Both the position numbers and the translations under genes were made by a program. Source: Ruminococcaceae bacterium UBA6392 (GTDB lineage Bacteria > Bacillota > Clostridia > Oscillospirales > Acutalibacteraceae). Taken from it: a DNA stretch of 12,897 nt. Below the pieces are notes generated by a model that was not told the origin of the DNA, ran no database searches, and worked only from the letters and a program-made list of their open reading frames with translations. How positions within the stretch are numbered: position 1 is the first letter of the stretch; each line of letters begins with the position of its first letter. Shown piece after piece: positions 6,500 to 12,848 of this stretch. Where the stretch lies: positions 1 to 12,897 of the forward strand of contig DJQG01000098.1 in NCBI GenBank assembly GCA_002438685.1, given 5' to 3'.

Positions 6500-8749
6500 T
6501 TAATCGTCCGAACGCGAGCTTGTCGGAAGGATGGATTCGATAATATTGCTGACCGCCTCGCCGACTCCGCTGACGACCTCGCTGACGGATCCGCCGCCGC
6601 ATGCGGTGCACTCGGCGGGCATTGCGGACTTCTTGTAATATCCCTTTGCGGTCTCTTTGCACGAGGGCGAAGCGAGAAGTCCGGTCTTCTTGCAGTAGTT
6701 TTTCTCCTCGACCTTGCCGGTCTTGGGAAACTCCTTGACGGGCAGGTTCGCGTGAATGCGGTCGAGCAGCTCGATATAAACTCGTCCGGAAGCACTGTAT
6801 CTGAACGGAATGACCTTGGGCTTATCGTAGCCGAGCCAGACTGCGCAGACATAATAGGGCGTGCCGCCGGCTATCCAGCTGTCCTTGGTGTCACTCGTGG
6901 TACCGGTCTTGCTCATCAGCTCGAACTTGCCGAGATTCTTGCTCTTGCGGAAATCTCTTGCCGGAACAGTCTTGAGCAGTTCGCGCATGACCTCTGCGGT
7001 ATCCTCGCTGAGAACTCTCTCGGGCTCGGACTTCGTTTCGAGCAGGACTTCCGTACCCGTGGCGTTGGTAACTTTATAGTAGCAATAGGGCTCATAGTAA
7101 TAGCCGTTGTTGCCGAACACGGCATATGCCGCCGCCATTTCAACGGTCGTGACGCCGTTTGTCAGAGCGCCGGTTGCAAGGGGCGCGATATTCGCATCCG
7201 CAGAATCATCGAGAGTTGTCAGGTGGAACGTCTTTTTCATGAAGTTATAGGCTTCGTTGACGCCGAGCATCTCCGTAATTATTCTGACGGGCACGGTATT
7301 GAACGACTTCTGGATAGCATACTGGACGGTTATCTCTTTCTTGCTTCCGTTCGTGCCGTCCGCATTCTGCGGCCAGAGCTTGCCGTTTTGATAGATCGAG
7401 TAGTCGAGAATCATGCTCGACCAGTTGATGTAGTTCTTCTCGAGCGCGAGAGAATAGGTCGAAAGGGGCTTTATGGACGAACCGGGCTGTCTCGGGGACT
7501 CGGACGCTCTGTTGAGGCAGAGGTTGCCGTTCTTTTCGCCCGCCTGTCCGACTATGCCGACGATTCTGCCCTCATAGTCCATGACGGTTGCCGCGGACTG
7601 AGCTGCGGGATGCTCGGCGGTGTCCGCCTCCTTATCGAAAGCGATCCTGTTTGAATATACGGTGTTGAGAACTTCCTGAACATCGGGGTTGGCGGCGGAA
7701 TATATCTTGAGTCCGCCGTAGTTTATCTTCTCCATCGCCTGGCGATAGGTGTAGCCGTATTTGCTCATCAGATCCTTGCAGACGGTCTTGATGACATAAT
7801 CGACATAGAAATCCTGATATTCTTTCTCTGTGTTCTTGTCCTCGGTAGTGGTCTTGGTCTTGCCCGGCTTCGGGACATAGCCCTCGCTGTTTGTGAACAC
7901 GAGCTTATAGTTGACCGCCTCTTCGTATTCCTCTTTGCTTATCGCCTTTTCCTCGAGCATATATTTTAGGCAGAGTTCCTGACGCGTTTTATTCGCCTCG
8001 GGGTTGAGCAGAGGGTTATACTTCGTCGGAGCTTTTGTTATGACCGCAAGGGTAGCGCACTCGGCGAGGTTGAGCTCGCTGACATCCTTGCCGAAATAAG
8101 TCTCACTCGCGGTCTGGACGCCGTAGCATCCGTTGCCGAGATAAAGGGTGTTGAGATAAGCTTCAAGGATAGCGTCCTTGCTGTAGTGCTGCTCAAGATT
8201 CAGAGCGCGCTCTATCTCCTTGAACTTTCGGACGACCGTGACCTCCTTGTCGTTGGTCAGGTTCTTGACGAGCTGCTGAGTTATTGTCGAGCCGCCGCCG
8301 GTCGAAAGTCCCGTCGCCGCGCCGAAAGTGCGCAGCCAGTCGACGCCGTGATGCTTCTCAAAGCGCTTGTCCTCAAGGCAGATGAAAGCGTTTTTGAGAT
8401 TTTCCGGCATCTTGTCGAAATCGACCCATATTCTGTTCTCCTCGCCGTGGAGCTGAGCCATTTCAACAAGCTCGTTGTTGCTGTCATAGGCATAGACGAA
8501 TGAGGTCTGGTTCTGATTCGCCTTGTAGTCGTCGAGGTTTATCGCAATCTCGCCGTGGGCAAAAGACACGATATTGAAGAAAACATAACCTCCGATTATC
8601 GCCGCGGTGAGCATACCGACGACGAGCACGCAGAGGATAACCAGAAGAGCTATCCTGCCGGCTTTTTTATTCGGCTTTTTATTCTTCTTTTTGGAAGATG
8701 TTTTAGCTGTTCCCATCTTTTTCGATGCGTTTCGGGAGCTGTTTGCCAT
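6500..8749 (-). CDS. Class A penicillin-binding protein (PBP1A-type), bifunctional peptidoglycan synthase
   Basis: It polymerises lipid II into glycan strands (GT51) and cross-links stem peptides (transpeptidase) outside the membrane. The 749 residues comprise a lysine- and serine-rich cytoplasmic tail (1-30), a membrane anchor (about 32-60), a glycosyltransferase domain (about 95-270) and a transpeptidase domain (about 380-650). The GT motifs are LEDKRFEKHHG with E126, GGGSTITQQLVKN (151-163) and RKFKEIERALNLE (174-186). Transpeptidase motifs are SSIK (nucleophile S424), SFN (482-484) and KTGT (614-617). The C-terminal tail has four cysteines (C686, C697, C714, C717) and a Gly/Ser segment; these could form disulfides outside the cell. 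All catalytic motifs are intact. The start is supported by GGAGG at optimal spacing and by the promoter at 8785-8793. This is the ponA/mrcA/pbpF group; the exact paralogue is not assigned. Confidence 0.96.
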   Translation of the reverse strand: MANSSRNASKKMGTAKTSSKKKNKKPNKKAGRIALLVILCVLVVGMLTAAIIGGYVFFNIVSFAHGEIAINLDDYKANQNQTSFVYAYDSNNELVEMAQLHGEENRIWVDFDKMPENLKNAFICLEDKRFEKHHGVDWLRTFGAATGLSTGGGSTITQQLVKNLTNDKEVTVVRKFKEIERALNLEQHYSKDAILEAYLNTLYLGNGCYGVQTASETYFGKDVSELNLAECATLAVITKAPTKYNPLLNPEANKTRQELCLKYMLEEKAISKEEYEEAVNYKLVFTNSEGYVPKPGKTKTTTEDKNTEKEYQDFYVDYVIKTVCKDLMSKYGYTYRQAMEKINYGGLKIYSAANPDVQEVLNTVYSNRIAFDKEADTAEHPAAQSAATVMDYEGRIVGIVGQAGEKNGNLCLNRASESPRQPGSSIKPLSTYSLALEKNYINWSSMILDYSIYQNGKLWPQNADGTNGSKKEITVQYAIQKSFNTVPVRIITEMLGVNEAYNFMKKTFHLTTLDDSADANIAPLATGALTNGVTTVEMAAAYAVFGNNGYYYEPYCYYKVTNATGTEVLLETKSEPERVLSEDTAEVMRELLKTVPARDFRKSKNLGKFELMSKTGTTSDTKDSWIAGGTPYYVCAVWLGYDKPKVIPFRYSASGRVYIELLDRIHANLPVKEFPKTGKVEEKNYCKKTGLLASPSCKETAKGYYKKSAMPAECTACGGGSVSEVVSGVGEAVSNIIESILPTSSRSDD

Positions 8750-8784
8750 CCGTGCGCCTCCTTCACATTACAATCCAGTCAAAA

Positions 8785-8793
8785 ATTATAGCA
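8785..8793 (-). promoter_or_regulatory. Extended -10 promoter of the PBP1A gene
   Basis: On the minus strand, TGCTATAAT gives a perfect -10 hexamer with the TG extension, about 36 bases before the PBP ATG. The -35 region (TAAACT at 17 bp) is poor, which suits an extended -10 promoter. Confidence 0.6.
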
Positions 8794-8948
8794 TACTTTT
8801 TGCAAAAAGTTTAGCCTAAATCCAAATATTCTCACTATTTTGTAAAATCAAAACAATAGCAGTGTATAAAACAGCGTATAAAAACGCGCGAAAGGGGCAA
8901 AAATCACCACGAAAGCAAAAAACAAGCCTGCGGAAAGGAAAAGGAAAG

Positions 8949-9239
8949 ATGAAAACCACGATAAAAAGCATCACCGTTGCCCTTGCGTTCTGCGCCGCGG
9001 CGTTTCTGACTGTCTCGGCTATAATCGAAAACACCGCGCCTGACGGGAGCGAAAAATACATCATGCGCGACTACAACGGCAGGATAGCGGTGTTCATCTA
9101 CGGCGAGGACAAGCCTCAGGAGGTATTCGATGTTTTCACATCCTCCCTGCCCCGCGGCGAAGCCGAGCGCATCTACAAGGGAATAACGGTCGAGGGCGAC
9201 GAAGCACTTCAAAAGCTGATAGAAGATTTCACAGGGTAG
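8949..9239 (+). CDS. Small membrane-anchored BofC C-terminal-domain-like protein
   Basis: From ATG 8949 the protein has 96 residues: one hydrophobic N-terminal segment (about 8-26), then a small extracytoplasmic domain of about 65 residues. The domain pattern, IMRDYNGRIAVF followed by EVFDVFTSSLPRGEAERI and GDEALQKLIEDFTG, matches what I remember of short clostridial proteins named after the C-terminal domain of BofC. In Bacillus, BofC acts in the intermembrane space of the sporangium on SpoIVB signalling that leads to sigma-K activation. That function is not shown for this short form. The ATG follows the purine-rich GGAAAAGGAAAG. The frame is open to 8862, but the extra 29 very basic residues lack a ribosome binding site. 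It diverges from the PBP gene and ends at a bidirectional terminator. There is no lipobox. Confidence 0.72.
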   Translation: MKTTIKSITVALAFCAAAFLTVSAIIENTAPDGSEKYIMRDYNGRIAVFIYGEDKPQEVFDVFTSSLPRGEAERIYKGITVEGDEALQKLIEDFTG

Positions 9240-9251
9240 CTAAAAACAAAA

Positions 9252-9299
9252 GCGGCTGTCATCATCACACAGACACCGAGCCTCATGATGAACAGCCGC
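9252..9299. terminator. Bidirectional terminator between convergent genes
   Basis: GCGGCTGT-CATCAT (9252-9265) pairs with ATGATG-A-ACAGCCGC (9285-9299): a 14-bp stem with a single bulged A and a 19-base loop. On the plus strand it is followed by ATTCTATTTTTATTG. On the minus strand it is followed by TTTTGTTTTTA. It serves the BofC-like gene (plus) and the DivIVA-like gene (minus). Confidence 0.85.
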
Positions 9300-9321
9300 A
9301 TTCTATTTTTATTGACGATAT

Positions 9322-9903
9322 TTATTCGCCCTTATCAAACATATCGTTAAGCTGGGCGCACACGGCGGACATTCTGCCGATACGCTCGCGGAGAATCGTT
9401 TCGGCTTTCTTCTGCGCCTCAGCGACTATTGCGTTCGCCTGCTCCTGCGCTTCGGCAACTGTCTTCTGCGCCTGGCTGCGCGCGGCGGTGACTATTGCAT
9501 CCGACTGACCGCGAGCCGACTCATTGCTCACTTCGAGCAGGCTCTTCTGCGCCTCAAGGTCGGATATCTCCTTTTTGAGAGCCTTCTTCCTACTCTCTGC
9601 GGCGTTGAGCTCGTCAATCATATATCTGCCCTGATCATCTCTGAGCTTTTCGAGGCGTTTTATATGCTTTGCAAACGCCACACAGTTGTTATATAAACTG
9701 CGGTTCTGCGTTCTGAGCGCTTCTATCTCTTCGCTCGAAGCCGCTTCTCCCGCGGGAGCTTCGGCGCGCTTTTCAAGCTCCGAACCCCAGGCGTAAATTT
9801 TATTGTATTCCTCCTGCAGCATCGAGATATATGCATCCGTTGCCGCAATATCGTACCCCTTTTCAACTATGGGGAGTTTCATCTTTCCTTCCACTTCTGT
9901 CAT
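9322..9903 (-). CDS. DivIVA-like coiled-coil protein
   Basis: This is a 193-residue cytoplasmic protein with no membrane segment. The N-terminus (LPIVEKGYDIAATDAYISML, about 10-29) resembles the DivIVA/GpsB lipid-binding start, in which a hydrophobic stretch precedes GYD..EVDAYI. The rest is mostly coiled coil. A heptad-like block at about 62-128 is followed by an Ala/Gln/Glu-rich helix (about 138-175) with repeating A-rich units such as VAEAQEQANAIVAEAQKKAE. DivIVA proteins mark cell poles and septa; the precise role here is unknown. Two starts are possible: ATG 9903, with GGGAAGGG abutting it, and ATG 9882, with GGAAGG four bases upstream and the protein beginning MKLPIVEKGYD. The second would fit the family better. 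It lies 13 bases after the isomerase gene in an apparent two-gene operon. Confidence 0.75.
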   Translation of the reverse strand: MTEVEGKMKLPIVEKGYDIAATDAYISMLQEEYNKIYAWGSELEKRAEAPAGEAASSEEIEALRTQNRSLYNNCVAFAKHIKRLEKLRDDQGRYMIDELNAAESRKKALKKEISDLEAQKSLLEVSNESARGQSDAIVTAARSQAQKTVAEAQEQANAIVAEAQKKAETILRERIGRMSAVCAQLNDMFDKGE

Positions 9904-9916
9904 CCCTTCCCAAAAA

Positions 9917-10693
9917 TCAGCTGTTTCTCTTTGCTATATCAACAAGGTTTTTGTAGCTTATCGCCATCGACTCGCGCGGGTCGATATCGCAGATGTCCTG
10001 CTCGATAACGATATATCCGACACCCGAATCCCTGCACGCGCGGTAGCACTCATCGAGATTGAGGTTACCCGTGCCTATCTCGGCGAAATCGGGCTTGTTC
10101 TCGCTGTTGATTTTATAATCCTTGAAGTGGCAGACCTTCATTCTGCCGCTGAGGCGATTAATGAAATCCGCCGGATCGCCGCCGCCGTACTGAACCCAAT
10201 ATGTGTCCATGATGAGGCCGAACAGCTCAGGGTCGGTGTCGTCGATAAGCATATCTATAACGCGCCTGCCATTATATTTCTTGAACTCGAAGGCGTGGTT
10301 ATGATAGGCAAAGTGCATCCCCATATCGCGAAGCTTTTTCGCGAGCTCGCCCGTGAGCTTTATAAACTCGCGCACGCCCTCTTCGCTGCCGCTGTATTCC
10401 CCCGGCATGCAGCCGACTCCGAGCGTGTCGCAGTGGATCATCTTATGCTCCCTGACAACAGCTTCGGTATCGCTGAGCATGCGGTCGAACGAAGTGTGCG
10501 TGACGCAGACATCCATATTGTACTTATCAACAAGATACGCGACCTTCTCCGGCTCGATAGGTCCGATAGCGGAAATCTGAATCGTGTTGATGCCGATAGA
10601 ATCAAGATAAGCAAAAGTCTTTTCGGCATCTTCATAATTCTGTATGTAATCGCGTAAAGTATAGAGCTGCGCGCCGAGTTTGATATCCGACAC
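9917..10693 (-). CDS. Sugar phosphate isomerase/epimerase-like TIM-barrel protein
   Basis: This is a 258-residue protein of the AP-endonuclease-2/xylose-isomerase-like TIM-barrel family (IolE/IolI/YcjR-type), cytoplasmic and metal-dependent. The sequence opens with the family's typical KLGAQLYTLRD strand (5-14). Probable metal-site and active-site residues are the YHNHAFEF motif (130-137), D163 in IMDTYW, H189 in CHFKDY and E231 in VIEQD. The substrate cannot be predicted; inositol or sugar keto-epimerisation is typical. I chose GTG 10693 because of its GGAGGTG ribosome binding site and the promoter 35 bp upstream. The in-frame extension to 10756 would begin inside the promoter. It probably forms an operon with the DivIVA-like gene, an odd functional pairing. 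Confidence 0.88.
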   Translation of the reverse strand: MSDIKLGAQLYTLRDYIQNYEDAEKTFAYLDSIGINTIQISAIGPIEPEKVAYLVDKYNMDVCVTHTSFDRMLSDTEAVVREHKMIHCDTLGVGCMPGEYSGSEEGVREFIKLTGELAKKLRDMGMHFAYHNHAFEFKKYNGRRVIDMLIDDTDPELFGLIMDTYWVQYGGGDPADFINRLSGRMKVCHFKDYKINSENKPDFAEIGTGNLNLDECYRACRDSGVGYIVIEQDICDIDPRESMAISYKNLVDIAKRNS

Positions 10694-10727
10694 GAGAGCA
10701 CCTCCGTTCCCAATTTTTCTACAGATT

Positions 10728-10756
10728 ATTATATTATAGCCGTCCCGAAGTTTCAA
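10728..10756 (-). promoter_or_regulatory. Sigma-A promoter of the isomerase/DivIVA-like operon
   Basis: On the minus strand, TTGAAA (10756-10751), a 17-bp spacer and TATAAT (10733-10728) form a good promoter. A second overlapping TATAAT lies at 10738-10733. Transcription should start near 10721, about 28 nt before the GTG. Confidence 0.75.
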
Positions 10757-10766
10757 GTGAATTTAC

Positions 10767-10795
10767 AAAAAAAGCCCGGACTTGCAAACTCCGGC
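10767..10795 (-). terminator. Minus-strand terminator in the sigK leader region
   Basis: Read on the minus strand, GCCGGA (10795-10790) pairs with TCCGGGC (10780-10774, one bulged G) around a 9-base loop, followed by seven Ts (10773-10767). It lies antisense upstream of sigK and just upstream of the isomerase promoter, with no minus-strand gene ending there. Its role is unclear; it may stop antisense read-through from beyond sigK. Confidence 0.55.
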
Positions 10796-10832
10796 AAACC
10801 GCGAATATATATATTCTACGGGAGGCGGTGCT

Positions 10833-11522
10833 GTGTTCGGTTGGTTTTTGCAGTTATTTTCAAACGGATTCCTCTTTTTTATCCTGCATCTGAGCCAGCC
10901 GGGCTCATTTGCACCGCCGCTGAGTGCGGCGCAGGAGCGCGAGGCTCTTTCCAAAATGCACGCGGGCGACAAATCGGCGCGCAGCGAACTCATTGAGCAC
11001 AACCTGCGGCTCGTGGCGCACATAGTCAAGAAATACTACGCCGCATATTCGGATCAGGACGATCTTATCTCGATAGGCACGGTCGGGCTGATAAAGGCCA
11101 TAGACTCGTTCAAGCCCGACAAGGGCACGCGCCTTGCGACATACGCTGCAAAGTGTGTTGAGAACGAGATATTGATGCACTTTCGCTCGATGAAAAAAAG
11201 CGCGCACGACATCTCGCTCGAAGACCCGATCGACAGCGACAGCGAGGGAAACCCGCTCACGCTAATGGATATTATCTGCACGCCGGACTGCATCGCAGAC
11301 GATCTTGATCTAAAAATAAAGAGCGAGAAGCTGCGCGGACTCGTCATCGGCATACCCGACCCGCGCGAAAGGGCGATAATCGTCATGCGCTACGGGCTCG
11401 ACGGCAACGAGCCGCTGACCCAGCGCGAGATAGCGTCGATGATGAATATCTCCCGCTCATATGTCAGCAGGATAGAAAAGCGCGCGCTCGAAAGGCTCGA
11501 AAAAGGAATGAAACAGCCGTGA
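10833..11522 (+). CDS. sigK: RNA polymerase sporulation sigma factor sigma-K (pro-form)
   Basis: This is the late mother-cell sigma factor directing coat and spore-maturation genes. The 229-residue product starts at GTG 10833, seven bases after GGGAGGCGG. The first 20 or so residues (FGWFLQLFSNGFLFFILHL) are a hydrophobic pro-sequence of the kind removed by the SpoIVFB protease in sigma-K. They are followed by the FAPPLS junction, matching the FPQPLS of Bacillus pro-sigma-K. Region 2 includes HNLRLVAHIVKKY (56-68), DLISIGTVGLIKAID (77-91) and TYAAKCVENEILMHFR (103-118). Region 4.2 includes LTQREIASMMNISRSYVSRIEKRALERL (195-222). No spoIIGA neighbour is present, which favours sigma-K over sigma-E. 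The gene is continuous, with no skin-type insertion. A weak sigma-A-like pair (TTGCAA, 18 bp, TATATA) lies upstream; I could not identify a sigma-E promoter. Confidence 0.93.
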   Translation: MFGWFLQLFSNGFLFFILHLSQPGSFAPPLSAAQEREALSKMHAGDKSARSELIEHNLRLVAHIVKKYYAAYSDQDDLISIGTVGLIKAIDSFKPDKGTRLATYAAKCVENEILMHFRSMKKSAHDISLEDPIDSDSEGNPLTLMDIICTPDCIADDLDLKIKSEKLRGLVIGIPDPRERAIIVMRYGLDGNEPLTQREIASMMNISRSYVSRIEKRALERLEKGMKQP

Positions 11523-11550
11523 GAATCATCCCACGGCTGCATTTTTATTT
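11514..11550. terminator. Terminator shared by sigK and the convergent GH130 gene
   Basis: CAGCCGTG (11514-11521) pairs perfectly with CACGGCTG (11532-11539) around a 10-base loop; CATTTTTATTTTA follows on the plus strand. The ascending arm is the last coding triplets and the stop codon of sigK. On the minus strand the stem lies six bases past the GH130 stop and is followed by TTTCATTCCTTTTT, so it may work weakly both ways. Confidence 0.75.
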
Positions 11551-12495
11551 TATAATGTCGTTATCCTTGATGTACTTCACAGTTTCATCAACGGTTGTAA
11601 ACGCAAGGGCGACCGAAGTATCGGCGGCTCCATAATAGATAGCTATTCTGCCGCTCTCGGCGTCCGCGAGCGCGGCGCACGGGAACACGACATTCGGCAC
11701 ATCGCCGACGCATTCGTAGAGCTCATGGGGAGCCAGCAGGAAGCTGTCCGCGCGGTGAAGCACCTTCCACGGCTCATTTTTATCGAGGATGGCGGCGCCC
11801 ATGCTGTAAGTGAAGCCGTTGCAGCTCGTGAGCACGCCGTGATAGAACATGAGCCAGCCCTCGTCAATCTCAATGGGAGTCGGACCCGCGCCGACCTTTG
11901 TAGCCTCCCAGTTCTCGACCGGGCTCATAACAAAACGGTGCTTGCCCCAATAGGTGAGGTCTTTTGACCGGCTGATAAATATATCGCCGTAAGGGGTGTG
12001 TCCCCTGTCGCACGGGCGAATGAGCAGAAGATACTCGCCGTTCACCTTGCGCGGGAAAAGAACGCCGTTGCGGGCGACGGGATAGCAGGCATCCTCAAGC
12101 TGAGTCCAGCTCCTGAAATCCTCTGTATATGCTATGCCGATGGTTGTGCCGTGAGGGGTGAGATTGACCCACGACAGATAATATTTTCCGTCAAGCTCAC
12201 ACAGGCGCGGATCGTAGCCGTCGAAGATATATTTATCCTCCAGCTCCCAGTTTATCGCGTCTTTGCTGAAGCCGACAACGAGCTTCTGGGCACGCGAGCG
12301 GATATCCGCCCTGAAAACTCCGGCAAAACCCGAGCCGTAAGGCACAACAGCGGAGTTAAAAATGCTGTTCGCCATATGCAGATTGTCGCGGGTGATAACG
12401 GGGTTGCCGCTGTAACGCCACACGGGGTATTCATATCCTGCGGGTTTATCCTCCCACGGGATGTTTGGTATGTTTGTTCCGATTATTTTTGCCAT
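11545..12495 (-). CDS. Glycoside hydrolase family 130 (mannoside phosphorylase-like) protein
   Basis: GH130 enzymes phosphorolyse beta-1,4-mannosyl linkages (mannosyl-glucose or manno-oligosaccharides), releasing mannose 1-phosphate in the cytoplasm; some members hydrolyse beta-1,2-mannosides instead. The 316 residues contain the five-bladed propeller motifs of the family: NSIFNSAVVPY (43-53), GYDPR (93-97) with the probable general acid D95, NGVLFPRK (143-150), GHTPYGDIF (165-173), GAGPTPIEIDEGWLMFYHGV (202-221) and VPNVVFPCA. Overall wording resembles the manno-oligosaccharide phosphorylase branch (GH130_2), but the substrate is inferred. There is no signal peptide, consistent with an intracellular enzyme. 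The start has AGGAG nine bases upstream. No transporter or other mannan gene is adjacent. It converges with sigK. Confidence 0.9.
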   Translation of the reverse strand: MAKIIGTNIPNIPWEDKPAGYEYPVWRYSGNPVITRDNLHMANSIFNSAVVPYGSGFAGVFRADIRSRAQKLVVGFSKDAINWELEDKYIFDGYDPRLCELDGKYYLSWVNLTPHGTTIGIAYTEDFRSWTQLEDACYPVARNGVLFPRKVNGEYLLLIRPCDRGHTPYGDIFISRSKDLTYWGKHRFVMSPVENWEATKVGAGPTPIEIDEGWLMFYHGVLTSCNGFTYSMGAAILDKNEPWKVLHRADSFLLAPHELYECVGDVPNVVFPCAALADAESGRIAIYYGAADTSVALAFTTVDETVKYIKDNDIIK

Positions 12496-12520
12496 ATCCG
12501 ACTCTCCTTCCGTCCTTTAG

Positions 12521-12529
12521 ATTTTAGCA
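12521..12529 (-). promoter_or_regulatory. Putative extended -10 promoter of the GH130 gene
   Basis: On the minus strand, TGCTAAAAT resembles an extended -10 element, about 26 bases before the GH130 ATG. No good -35 is visible in the pyrimidine-rich (minus strand) sequence upstream. Confidence 0.4.
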
Positions 12530-12618
12530 TAGAGAGAGACAAAAAGTAAAGAGAAAGAACGGAAATGAGGAAGAAAGTAAAAAAGTGGCGAATATTTAAA
12601 AAAAGTTTGAAAAAAGAC

Positions 12619-12647
12619 TTGCCAAATCGCTTTTCTTGTGGTATTAT
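12619..12647 (+). promoter_or_regulatory. Promoter of the structured RNA / tRNA-Pro unit
   Basis: TTGCCA (12619-12624), a 17-bp spacer and TATTAT (12642-12647) predict a transcription start near 12654. This is five bases before the tRNA-like CCGGGTG at 12659. An A-rich tract upstream could act as an UP element. The next plus-strand elements are the structured RNA and tRNA-Pro. Confidence 0.7.
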
Positions 12648-12653
12648 TGATGA

Positions 12654-12848
12654 GCTTTCCGGGTGTGGCGCAGCTGGGCGAGGAGAAATGCCGCCGCCTG
12701 TGGCGGATGAAGGCATTGCTCCGAGGTGAAGAAACAAGGAGCGGAACGAGCGCTCCAAGCGAAGTACCGCGACTATGTTTCTGAAGGAAGCGCCGCGACT
12801 ATTAGCAAAAAGCCGACAAGTGGGAAGCAAACTAAAATTCAGGTACAA
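12654..12848 (+). ncRNA. Structured non-coding RNA upstream of tRNA-Pro (possible raiA-class RNA)
   Basis: No convincing ORF lies here, but the segment folds well by eye. A closing stem pairs GTGGCGC (12665-12671) with GCGCCGC (12790-12796, one G-T pair). Inside it is hairpin A: GGAG (12682-12685) with CTCC (12719-12722), AATGCC (12687-12692) with GGCATT (12712-12717), and CCGCC (12694-12698) with GGCGG (12702-12706). Next, stem C pairs AGAAACA (12730-12736) with TGTTTCT (12776-12782) and encloses hairpin B, GGAGCG (12738-12743) with CGCTCC (12751-12756). The 10-mer CCGCGACTAT is repeated at 12767-12776 and 12793-12802. Size, fold complexity and clostridial host suggest the raiA motif, but I name it only from recollection. 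The 3' end is unknown; no terminator separates it from the tRNA. The first 19 nt match the tRNA gene. Confidence 0.6.
12659..12677 (+). repeat. 19-bp direct repeat of the tRNA-Pro 5' end
   Basis: CCGGGTGTGGCGCAGCTGG occurs here and, identically, at 12849-12867, where it is the acceptor strand and D-arm of tRNA-Pro. After this the two copies have no similarity (GCGAGGAG versus TAGCGCGC). The copies are exactly 190 bp apart. Confidence 0.95.

Noticed and set aside
6752..7654. 300-codon plus-strand frame
   Set aside because: It is antisense to the PBP transpeptidase domain, whose catalytic motifs are all present on the other strand.
9803..10657. 284-codon plus-strand frame
   Set aside because: It is antisense to the isomerase and DivIVA-like genes, which have promoter, ribosome binding sites and family motifs.
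12738..12782. T-box leader, because GTACCGCGAC resembles the T-box antiterminator motif
   Set aside because: The full AGGGTGG part is missing, there is no terminator/antiterminator switch, and the downstream gene is a tRNA rather than an aminoacyl-tRNA synthetase or amino acid gene.
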